DNA of 64,000 nucleotides from Unio delphinus (taxonomy: Eukaryota > Mollusca > Bivalvia > Unionida > Unionidae), in assembly GCA_029339505.1 (NCBI GenBank), contig JAQISU010000033.1, forward strand, positions 992,001-1,056,000, in the 5' to 3' direction. The first letter of the stretch is position 1; every line of letters begins with the position of its first letter. The notes beneath the pieces are model-generated. The model did not search any database. It saw nothing but the letters and a program-made list of their open reading frames with translations, and was not told the DNA's origin. Positions 53,062-64,000 of this stretch are shown piece after piece. Both the position numbers and the translations under genes were made by a program.

Positions 53062-54316
53062 ATATATTATATCATATACATTGTATAATTTATACTAGTT
53101 TTTTTTAACCTCAGATGTAAATTGGTTTGTGATAAAAAGAAAGTTATAAACCTTTCTCTTTATTTTATGGGGGAAGGTGTTATATATATTTGATTTAAAT
53201 CATTTAATTTTGTTTGTCAGATTCAAATTTGACATTTTGGGTTTAAAATTTGTTAGTTGGGAGAGATTTCTAGAAATGGATGAACTATATACTTTACAAG
53301 TAAACATCAGATGTTAACCTCATTTTCAGACCTTGCTTCACAGTGTAAACAAGCTTCTAAAATGATTGGTTGATTCCAAGGACAAAATGGAGTAAAGTAT
53401 AAAAAATCTATCTAATTTAATAGGTTCATACGATGTGTGCGTGATTTCTTGAACGTGAGATTATTCTGAGAAATTCTGGACGGTCGTGACCCCTTTCTTT
53501 TTTACGTAAAATCAATTATATTAAGTGATGTTTTGGAGCGAGATATTTAGTAGAAGTTGGGCTTTTATAATATTAAGTTGTGTTCTTTTTGAGTTATTTT
53601 TTTAAATACCGTGTACTACAAATTGTGTCAATTCGTTTGGAGCAAGAGGAATTTTTTTAATATTATTTATCTGGAAAAGAATATGTGCTCATAGATTTTC
53701 ATTAACAAGAACTGACTAAATCAAGTGACATCGTCATCCATATTGGATTACATCAAGATTCGAACCGGGAACTATTATGACATTTTATTATCAGGACTCT
53801 TGCAATTCCACTAGTAGATTATATTGTGAATTCTCTTTTGGATTAATTTTTGGACTTGATTCTCTAAAATCGTAAGTTTATTTATTTTCTTTTATGAAAA
53901 TATCGCTTCCCTCTCAGACCCAGTTATGTATATGTTGAAAACTTAATATCACTCCATACGAGTTTTACTCTCTAGGCTTGTATGAGAATTCTGAAACATT
54001 TATAAGTCAATAGATACCAAAATCTCAAGTTTGTAACATATCGTTCTATATCGAGTTTTGATATCGTTCACGCACGCGCATATGTCGTGACGAGTCAAAT
54101 ATGATTTTGTTCACAGCCTTTTCTAGGAAAAGCATGGGAATATATAGAGAGAAACCATCGCAAAAAAAACCAACTTTTTCTCTGACTTTTAACTAATCCA
54201 CAAACTTCACCCCTCTTTCTTAACATGTACAGAAGATAAAGTGGAGTACAAACAAAACTCTTTTATCATGACCTTTAACCTTGAAATTGAAGAAAAAGTT
54301 AAAATTGTATTTAGTA

Positions 54317-54551
54317 GGGGCTACAAGTGACCGAGTGGTCTAAAGCGCTCTCGGTTATGAATCATTGCATCTCACCTCTGTCTGCATGGGTTTGAGTCTC
54401 GGATTCGGCCAATGTGGGTATGTGAGAAAGCTTATTGGTAGCTTGTCCTGGGTCGGTGGTTCGTTCCAGGGATTTTCCTCAACAAGTAATACTGGCCGCC
54501 ATATATAGCCTATTGTCTGCTGAAAAATGGTGTCAAACCCTACAACAACAA
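54317..54551 (+). repeat. SINE family A, full length
   Basis: Head GGGCTACAAGTGACCGAGTG, B-box-like GGGTTTGAGTCTCGG, body TAATACTGGCCGCCATATAT, tail CCCTACAACAACAAAA. Confidence 0.92.
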
Positions 54552-57500
54552 AAATATATTGAGTCATGACCTTGATTATGAAGGTACAAGGCCTTAATTG
54601 AGGTACATTGCGTCTTTAAATGATAATGTACATGTATGCCCATACCTTGATCACAAATGATTTTAAGATTATATTGTGTAAATTAAAGTGTGATTGATGG
54701 AAAGACAGATGGAAATGTTGTTACAACAAAAAAGAGAGAACACTTTATAATTTTATAATCCAAATATATTTTAAATTATCATCAATGATATGCATTAATC
54801 CCCGAGATATTGTACACAATAGTAATTCATGCAATGAAAATATGACTATGTACAACATGCTTATATATACAATTTTCTTTTATACACTATTTGTAAACAT
54901 TTAAAATTAATACTGTTGGATACATTACACAAATTTCATCCAACTATTTAACACAAATTATGTGAATATTTACAATGCAACCAGACCTAAGTGTACTATC
55001 CATCATTAGGATGGATCAATGTTGTTTGTGTTGTTTTAGGGGGTGAAATATAGCAAGGAAGAGAGAAATAATAAGGAAGAAAGTCAACATGGCAGGTAAC
55101 AGAGGTTATTAAAGTAAACCTAATCTGCAGCAGCTTTTTGGAAGTAGAAACAGAGGCCCAAAAACCAAGCTGTAAAGCTAAAAAAAGGGGTTGGTACAAC
55201 TGGGTTACACACAAGTTGTGAAAGGTGGAGCTGGTACAGATTTCTTATGTACATGTTTAACAAAGTGTGAAAAGGTTTACCCTTCATTATCTCATAGGGC
55301 ATGGGGTTAAAGGCTAATTAGCTCTATAGCCAGTGTGATTTTCTAGGAAACATCATTAATGTAAATATCCAGACCTGGTAATTTAAATGGGCACCATTGT
55401 TTTCAAAATTTATAATACTTTTCAACAGTACGTACAAAATTAGTCACAAAACATGTTTTTTTTTAAAAAAGTAAACTGCAAAATAATTCAAGCTGGAACA
55501 TAAAATATGGAATGTATTAAAACAGGTGAGTGAACTGATACTATTATACCTTGAATATGCCTTGATTGCCCTAATTATAGCCCGTGTTCCTATATTCCTC
55601 CTGACTTATTTTATCTTTCAACTGACAGAGTGCCTGACACAAGCTGGTACCTTAATCTAAAGATTTTAATTTCTCCAAGAGATCACCACATTTTTCTGAA
55701 TATGTTGCCTTATCTAAACAATTTCTAGTTGTGATCTACTATGCAAAGAAAGCCCAAATTTTTTTTTTATTAGTACCAAGTACACTGGACTGAGGTTCAA
55801 TGGATCTTTTTATAATTATCATTCCTTTGAATCTAAAGAGCATGGCAGCTAACCATGGGAAGTCACTCTAACCTGAGCTGATAACTCAACTTTGAAATGC
55901 AATCTGTCATAACTTAATTTTTGTGCATGCTTGTTTCCAATGGTAATACATCTAAACAAAATGTAAAATAAAAACTGCAATAGATATTCTTTATTTAAAA
56001 CAAGAAAACACACCTACATATTATCATGTAAGTGATATTCAGGAAATCAGAAAATTTTCTTCTGCACACAAATTATCATGACAATGAGAAACTAAATACT
56101 CTTTAATATCTAAAAATCAGATAAATGACAGTAATCAATCAGTTTAAAGGTTTGACATCTAAATCACTGTTATCATCTCAGGCTAAATATCAAATTCAAT
56201 CTTGTTTTGAGCATCTTTTTTCCTTAAAGACGGTCAAGTCTGGACTATACTCTGGTCACGTTTCTCAAATTTATGGAAGGGTTTGGGCTTCTAAGATAGG
56301 TTTAACTGTAGTGTTCCCTCGAAATGTGAACCTTATAGGAATCTGAACTCTGAGGGTTATCATAACAGACTGTATATTCTGATATAACATAATATACATA
56401 CAAACTGAAACACTGCATACAGTTTTGCACTGATGTTCAATCATAACTTAAGCAAAAGCACAATTTTTACAGAGACTTCAACAGGATATACAAGTATACA
56501 AAACAATTTTTGAACTTTGATCCATCCCCAAGTGGTGGTACAAAGGGGCGTTGGGGGAAGTAGGCTGAGGAATGGGTTGGGGGATATCCGATGTTGTTCA
56601 GGCTTAAGAACAGATATAGTAGATCATTAACCCAGGTACAAATACTTATTCAATTTAAATGAGACACATGACATAGATGTGGACCCTGGGTTATACAATT
56701 TTGAAATATATTCATTTAGGACCAACTAGGCATCACAAGATGTATGCTGGTAAAATCCCCATGAATAGATACATGAAACAATCCATTCTGGAAGTAGAAA
56801 TAACGTTTCCAAGATGGTCACCATGGTGGCCATATTGAGGGTTAATTTGCATTATTTTCATTTGGGCCCAACTAGACTCCATAAGAAACATTCTCATGAG
56901 AACTTCATTTCACAAGACAACTTTTGAGAGTAACAGTAACAAGATTCTCAAGATGGCAACCTTGGTGGTCGTTTTGAATGTCAGATCAGCACCATCTTAA
57001 CTCATTCATCCCAAACACTGTTCTAAACATAACTGTCAGTTTGCCCATCATCACTAAGCTGCATCAAGCTGTTAGTGGCCCAGAGTTTTTAAATAATTGG
57101 ATCGTTTTGTACACATCATGGACATGCATTAAATTGCTTATTATATTCAAAAGAACATCCAATAAATTTTCACCAAGTGCTTCAAGCAAATTTGTCTACT
57201 GTGTTCATGTCTTTCATAAGTTATTACATGCTATTTTACAAAAATATCTGCATAATTTTTAGATTTAAAATTCAGTAACTGAAACTTTAATGTCCATGTC
57301 CAAAGTTTGCAAATATCCAACTACCTAACATATCTTTACTCTGCATGTTCAATATTTTTTAGATCAAGCCCAATAAATTCTGTTTATGTTCACATTATCA
57401 TCAAATCTCATCTAGGTCATTGTTTAGTGTTTTCAACAATTAAACAGGTGTGGTATAAATGCTCTCATTCTAATTCAGATGAAAACACCATGTCAATCTG

Positions 57501-58136
57501 TTTTGTTCAGCAGGAATACCATAGCAATAACAAGTTGTTCATGATGCCTGCCATTACAGCCATCAGATCAGCACCACTTTTATTGAGGACCAACAAGACA
57601 CTGTAAAAAGTCTTTTAGTGAAACCCAATTTTGATATGAAAATTCAGTCAGTTAAGCAACAAAAAGATTTCAGAGGTGAAAACCCCATTTTAATGACTTT
57701 TTGTTCACAAGTAGCAATAAGATTTTCAAGATGTCTACAGTGGTCTGTCTGTCTGTCTGTGTATGCAGTTCAACTCCCATCAAGTCATCTGCTACCCTGA
57801 GGTTAGTAATTTCCTGTTCAATCAGTAGTTTTTATAATTTCAAAAACTTGTTGGCTAGTTAAGTTTCAGTTGTCACCAGTCTGCATTTTTTTAATGCTAT
57901 CATACATAATGCTTTGAAAATCAGAATGATCAGACCAGTGCTAATGGTGTTAATCCGCAAGACTCAAGCCAACCCCACCCCTTAGAGGATTAGAGCAAAT
58001 TAGGATTTATAAAATCAAAAGGTTATTACTGCTTAAGTCTGGGATCTTCTTATTCTGATTTCATTGTAGCACAACAGGTACTGCCTTAAATCCCTTTCTC
58101 TGGATTTACGATGTATAATTTCCCAAATTGTTCAGT
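54552..58136. other. AT-rich stretch without supportable gene
   Basis: Only short frames without motifs. Around 56800-57740 loosely similar CAAGATGGYNACC segments recur and may be an old tandem duplication. Low microsatellite content sets this part off from 20-50 kb; it could contain a long 3' UTR, but I see no exon to attach it to. Confidence 0.4.
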
Positions 58137-58785
58137 CTCTGATGAATGGAAATCATTTACCCAGGTGTATATACATATCAGATTTAGGTCTTTGATGAAT
58201 GGAAATCATTCACCCAGGTGTATATACATATCAGATTTAGGTCTTTGATGAATGGAAATATATTTACCCAGGTGTATATACATATCAGATTTAGGTCTTT
58301 GATGAGTGGAAATATATTCACCCAGGTGTATATACATATCAGATTTAAGTCTTTGATGAGTGGAAATATATTCACCCAGGTGTATATACATATCAGATTT
58401 AGGTCTTTGATGAATGGAAATCATTCACCCAGGTGTATATACATATCAGATTTAGGTCTTTGATGAGTGGAAATATATTCACCCAGGTGTATATACATAC
58501 CAGATTTAGGTCTTTGATGAGTGGAAATCATTCACCCAGGTGTATATACATATCAGATTTAGGTCTTTGATGAGCAGAAATCATTCACCCAGGTGTATAT
58601 ACATATCAGATTTAGGTCATTGATGAGTGGAAATCATTCACCCAGGTGTATATGCACATCAGATTTAGGTCTTTGATGAGTGGAAATATATTCACCCAGG
58701 TGTATATACATGTCAGATTTAGGTCTTTGATGAGTGGAAATCATTCATCCAGGTGTATATACATACATGTATCAGATTTAGTTTA
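58137..58785. repeat. 53-bp minisatellite (about 12 copies)
   Basis: The unit contains GATGAATGGAAATCATTCAC and CCAGGTGTATATACATATCA, ending GATTTAGGTCTTT. Variants alternate between TCATTC and ATATTC. Confidence 0.96.
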
Positions 58786-59717
58786 AAATAAAATCCTGAA
58801 CCACAAATGACACCCTGGGTTGTAACTCTGAAGTTACTGAGATACCCACCATACACTGACAAGACATACAACAACAGACCTGCCAACCCTATAAGATCAT
58901 CTCAGTAAGGCAGGTGATTGTTAAGTTTGACCACTTTTTAATGATGTGTAACAAAATATTAAGTACTGCTAACATTAAGTTGGAAAATGTATTTAAAAAG
59001 TTTGGAATTCCAAACTGATGCATTCATGATAAACAGTGTGTTCATCTGAAAAGTTTGTAAAGTACATATACATGTACACCTTATTTAACTCAAGTCCAGT
59101 TTTTTACAGACCAGGAAAGCTGAAATTCAATGACTTTTCAATGGTTAGTTTTCAGTTTTCAATGACTACTCAAAGTATCAAGTGTTCTGCTTCAGTTAAT
59201 AATTCAAATACAAAAGACAAATATAAACTTAAATAAATGTAATTTGAAAAAAAAATAATGCCCTTTAGCTTCTAAAAAATTTGCAACTCCAGTGCTTTCA
59301 CTTCAGAGATGCTTCCAGAATATTATCTAATGGGGGGGAGGGCACTTGTGAAAATGTGGAGGAAGAACAAAAAGGATGGAGGAGGACATGGCACTAATTA
59401 ACTATATACCTAACACTTTATCTGTAAAAGATGTCTCTTGATTTTCTGAGCTTCATCTGTTCCTCACCAGTGTATAAATAGTATTCCCTGCTGAGACACT
59501 CCTGCTGATGAGGCATACAAACAGTTAGCTTAGCCAGCTGGAACAAGTTGGGAAACTATTATTTATGGTTATTATGTACATTTTTTCACTGCTCCTGGCT
59601 AATGTAGTTTGGAAACTTGGAAACTCCCCCCACCAAAAAAAGGTTTTTCACAAACTTTGCTTAAGTTTCACTTTCTTGAATTGATGCTTTATTTACTACT
59701 GTGCAAGATTTCCTATC
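58786..59717. other. Intergenic DNA, no gene seen
   Basis: Nothing supportable. Confidence 0.4.
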
Positions 59718-59862
59718 TATTCAAAAATGCTGCATTAAGATTTTCAGTCCATAAATGCCAAAGTCTATTCAATAATGCTGTGTTAGGATTTTCAGCCCAT
59801 TAATGACACAGTTGATTCAGTAACACTGTATTAGGATTTTCAATCCATTAATGCCACAGTCT
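59718..59862. repeat. 48-bp tandem repeat (three diverged copies)
   Basis: Copies begin ATTCAAAAATGCTGCATTAA, ATTCAATAATGCTGTGTTAG and ATTCAGTAACACTGTATTAG. Confidence 0.85.
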
Positions 59863-62800
59863 GCATGTTCAGACAGTGGTATTTTGATCAAAACTATTTC
59901 CTTAGTTATTTTATTTTTAGGTCATTTATTAAACTTATCTGAACCTTTATAAGGTTATATGTAGCTATGCCAAAGCTATTTTAACTAATGCATTTTTGAG
60001 AAGTGTTAACTTTTTAGATTTGCCCTCATTACTACATAATGCATGTTTAAGCCTGTTATTATGCCAAAAGCTGAATAAAAAATTAAATAAAAAAAAAGTA
60101 TGTAGTCTCAATTTTACGTACTTTGGGAATTTGCAAACATGTCAAAAATATAAACACCTTTCATAAGACTCTAAAGTGATATCCCATCTTTTCCTCAAGT
60201 GATTTAAAAAGACAGTGAAATCATATCTCACGTCATTCCTATCTAGGATAATTTGGTAGCAAATCATCCCTGATTGTACATTAGAATTCACCGTTCATTG
60301 ATTTACTGCAAAAAGAAAATCTAGGCGAATCAAAGAGTATAAATCCATGTTTACTATTCATTGTTGCACTCGTTCATGTATCTGAAAATTAAGCAGTAAA
60401 TAAAATATCAAGACAATAATTTAAAACACTCCCCAAGAATAAGAAGGTGTTAATCCATGTTCATAGGTTTGTAGATTGGCACCAAAAACCAAAATAATCA
60501 AATGTTTACAACTCCTACACCAGACCTATTAAAATTACATATCTAGTGTTTGAAAACTTTGAATTTGTTATATGGTGTGCTGATTTGGGTCAAAACGTTT
60601 GCAGTGTAACATATTTTCAACCTTTCAAAATGACGTCGGTTCCTACATTTCACTTGATGTACATCAGCTAAATTCTCTGTTAAAACACTTTTCTAGCCCT
60701 AATAATTGGAGGAAATTCAATGCTTTAAAAGAAATTGCCATCAATATCATCACCAGTAAGCCAATGTGCCTAACTGAATCATCTAATAATAACCGCACTG
60801 GGATTATTCTCTTTTGGATTGTCTTGGTAGCCTATATGTTAAACATGCATTTGTAAAATGTCCTCAATGCATGGTTCCAACTATGACATAATGTCTTTAC
60901 CAGGACCCAATGTGACAATTAAACTTAGTGATGTTAAAAAGTGCTAAGGACATCATGTGAAAGGGGTGCTATCTGATAACTTCATGTGGATTATGATAAC
61001 GCTATTATTAATGAATAGTGAAATTGCTACCATAATGGAGGAAACTCAAACTGTACTTCCAATCATCACACAACATAAAAAAATGAACTCAAATGTAAAA
61101 AATTTAATCACTTTTTAGTGTTTAAGTGAAATATTGAAAACTCAATGACTTTCAATGACCTAAGTGAAATATCAATGACTTTCAAGGCCTTCAATTGAGG
61201 TGTTTATTTCTCAATGACTTTCAATGACCTTTACTGACAATGTAAACACTGACTGGTACAATAACTTCAGTTACATACATATGCAGCTCAATGGCTTGTT
61301 GTTATCTGTCAATGTAAGTTTTTTTACCCTTGTAATCTTTAACATGTATCAGTGGCTGAACACCAATAAAAATACTATAATCAACAATTTGATCGTGCAG
61401 ATGCTCTGCATGGAAAAATATGTGCAGTTAAAGTAGTCCAAATTATAAAGTTAGTCTGTTCTCTGACTAATTCCCCTAAAGCTAATGTGAAATCTAGGTC
61501 CAAATGAAACATGCACAAGCCAATCATCTCGACTTTACTGCAACCATCATATTTCTGTAGTTTTTCCATTTACTCCATAATTTCATATTATATGGGTCAT
61601 TTTTGTAAGACTAATGACAAAATCGTAAGGGTTGAGTTCTACAACACATTCCAATATGCAACTGAAATTAGTCTTTGCATCTACCATTGCTTTATACCAT
61701 TGACCTCCTCCAAACTCAACTCTAAGGATATCGATTTAGCAGATGAGATAGAATAGGGAAGCATGTGGGTGTACTCATTTCACACCTATTTGTAACAAGG
61801 TCCATTCTACCTATACATGTACATTACAAGACCCCCCCCCTTATAATACTTGACAATATATGCAGCTTAAATCAAGATACCGGTACAAGTTGACAAATCA
61901 ATCTTAAAACAGATTGACGTACATGTACTTAATAAGGATCATACTTACATAAGTCACACCGACAAACTTTGAACAAAAATAACAATGCAATTCATCAGAA
62001 TCTGTTTAAGCACCAAATAAACGCCAGCTTACCATTTTCTAATTTAGCTAAGAAAATAAGTTTTACCACACTTATTCTCACAGAATAATGCTAAATCAAA
62101 TATGAAAGCTTGACAGTACTGGCTATGCCAAATGCAATTGATACAGCAATCTGCCGATCACGGTGCCATATCGTTTATAAGGTATCATGCATACAGTAGA
62201 TTAATCAAATGTAATACCGTGCTAACCATCTTGCTCGACAGACAGTGGCATTTCTATCTCGGTACATTGCAGTAACTATCAACTGAAATTTATCCTATGT
62301 TAATAAATTTAAATTACTGGCTTGAAATACCCAAAACAATGGTATGTTATACATAAGTAAATACAACAAAACATAAAGATGGTATGGCTCTCTGTTTTTG
62401 AAAACTTGTGTGTATCAAAATGTATCCATGTTCCAAGTAGCACAACTCTGTGGTGAACCTGTGTAACTAGGCATGTCAAAAACTTTAACACTGAGGTTAA
62501 TATATGTTGTGGGCAGACATACAGATGTACATACAGATATCCACAGCGACAATATAGTGTTAATATACTGAACTTCTGCCAAGTTAGGCTCAACAATGAA
62601 GTGATGACATGCAACAGATTCCTTTAATGTGAACACATAGGCTTGAACACATTTTCTCATTTGATGCAAACATGGTCTTTTCTCAATTAAATGTAAGCAT
62701 GGACTTTCTCCCTGAGTTCATTCTGAATAATTCAAGGTTGTCATCAAGTTACATTAATTGATGTAATATTTTTGGATCTACAATGATACAATTTAACCAA

Positions 62801-63471
62801 AACAAAGTATTAAAAATGTCAAAAACAATTTTCTGTGATTCTGTTGTCAAAAAGTTTGCAGAAATATCTACCTAAATGCTAAATCTGATGAAAAAATGAG
62901 TCATGGACCCCAAAACTGAACATACTTTTGAAATGACAAATTACTCCAGGTTCAACTCACAAAGGGTTATGCCATGTCCAAAAGTGACATGGGCAATTCA
63001 TGAAAGTCTTATGTCTGCAGATCCCTTAAAAAAGCATTTAAATTCATCAGCTTTTTCCTTGTGAAAATTTTCTGTTTAACAGATGTCAGATCACGTCAAT
63101 ACTAACAGTGGCTAAAACTAATATAACTCAAGGACAGTGCTCTAAGATTTGTATTTTGAATGCTTTACCATACATCTGGGTGGATTTTAGAGAAATAATT
63201 CCAATAAATGGTAGTTAGAAACTACACAGAATGTAGCTTTCATTCAAGTTTCATAATTGTTTGCGGAGAAAATACAGTTTTAAATATAACACCCCTAAAA
63301 AAATACAGTTGAAATGTAGAAATCAAATTACTGAAAATACTCGTGTCTTTTGGTGTTCAAGTGATACTATTTAACAAAAGATCAGACGGAAGAACATACT
63401 TCAAGAAATATCACAATCAATGGACCTTTTGTACCATTATAAACTCTACTCTAAAAAATGTATACAATATT
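59863..63471. other. AT-rich DNA without supportable gene
   Basis: A short run of TCAATGACTTTCAATGACC-type repeats is at 61140-61232. Short frames on both strands have no signature. Confidence 0.4.
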
Positions 63472-63632
63472 GGGTCTCAGACTCGACTAATTTGGGTGTG
63501 TTAGAAAGCTTGGCAGTTGCTTCTCATAGGTCAGTAGTTCTGACGGGGATTTCCTCTACAAGTTATACTTACCACCATGTTCAGCCTATCTTGAGCTGAG
63601 TAAATGTTGTTAAACTCAAATCAAGAACAATT
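63472..63632 (+). repeat. Highly diverged SINE family A copy
   Basis: Order of TGGGTCTCAGACTCGAC, GTTAGAAAGCTTGGCAG, GGGGATTTCCTCTACAAG, ACCACCATGTTCAGCCTAT and TGTTGTTAAAC follows the family. Confidence 0.65.
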
Positions 63633-64000
63633 ACTGTTTAAACATTACCTTCAGTGAAACAATATCTAGAGGAGATAACTCGATCAGGCCCAATCATGTA
63701 CCTAAATTTGAGTTGCCTTCCTGAGCTACAAACTTGACCTGACAGACCATTGTCTCCATGTTCTGTTGCTAATTATAGTGATCCCAATGGATCTGTTGAT
63801 GGTGTTCAGATGTGATTTGAATAATATCCATTTTAATCAAAGAAAGCTTATTTTGGTCTGTCATGTTATAAGGAATTCTGTTCGTAGGCAATAAATGAAA
63901 TGTTAATAATTATCTAAATTATGTATGGACAGAACATTAGATTTGATTAAAAGGTATTGTTTTCATCTACAGTGACTCAAATATTTCATATTCAGCAAAG

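Larger units (their letters stand above)
50427..53900 (+). mobile_element. Degraded Ty3/gypsy retrotransposon with integrase ahead of reverse transcriptase
   Basis: A polypurine tract GGGGGAAGG precedes TGTTATATAT at 53178, the start of the 3' LTR. The 5' copy starts TGTTGCGTATAT at 50427 and shares about 75 bases (AGATTCAAATTTGACATTTT) before it is truncated. Between them lie protease, integrase and reverse transcriptase pieces in that order, with frameshifts, stops and deletions. The last codons read DALSRV before the polypurine tract. The right border of the 3' LTR is not resolved (near 53.9 kb). IN before RT is known for the Gmr1-like branch of Ty3/gypsy. Confidence 0.85.

Overview
The window is eukaryotic DNA, probably from a marine invertebrate and perhaps a mollusc. 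Evidence for this is AT-rich sequence full of microsatellites and minisatellites, tRNA-derived SINEs, LINE, hAT, Mutator-like and Ty3/gypsy remnants, and a spliced host gene. The species guess is inference.

Positions 1-15393 are a Polinton/Maverick (adintovirus-like) element whose left tip lies at or beyond the window edge. Nearly all its structural genes run leftward: a 448-aa virion-type protein, a two-membrane-segment protein, a fibre-like repeat protein, an adenain-like protease, a small amphipathic protein, the major capsid protein, a second amphipathic protein and a 350-aa unknown. Small accessory genes (HNH homing endonuclease, Cys-rich zinc protein) follow. The replication gene runs rightward and is one 1119-aa protein joining a B-family DNA polymerase core, an SF1 helicase and a C-terminal HNH-like zinc motif. 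The right end has a retroviral-type integrase, a parvovirus-type phospholipase A2 frame without a start codon, a DUF5679-like zinc ribbon and an A32/FtsK-type packaging ATPase. Four gene pairs look like single genes split by a break: three at poly-A runs and one at an in-frame stop. Fresh tandem duplications sit in several genes.

Positions 15394-26000 hold minisatellites (including a 1.46-kb array of 18-bp units), a 192-bp hAT-type MITE with a perfect 8-bp target duplication, and an antisense CR1-like LINE reverse transcriptase fragment.

Positions 26002-47783 carry a host gene on the minus strand that is invisible to ORF calling. Seven short exons with matching splice phases encode a 265-aa secreted or anchored protein with a signal peptide, a ZP-like domain, a basic cleavage site and a hydrophobic tail. 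Its introns contain SINEs, a Mutator-like element, a LINE endonuclease fragment and large minisatellites.

Positions 47784-64000 hold more microsatellites, a degraded Ty3/gypsy element with integrase ahead of reverse transcriptase, one full-length SINE, a 53-bp minisatellite and a long AT-rich tract without a supportable gene.
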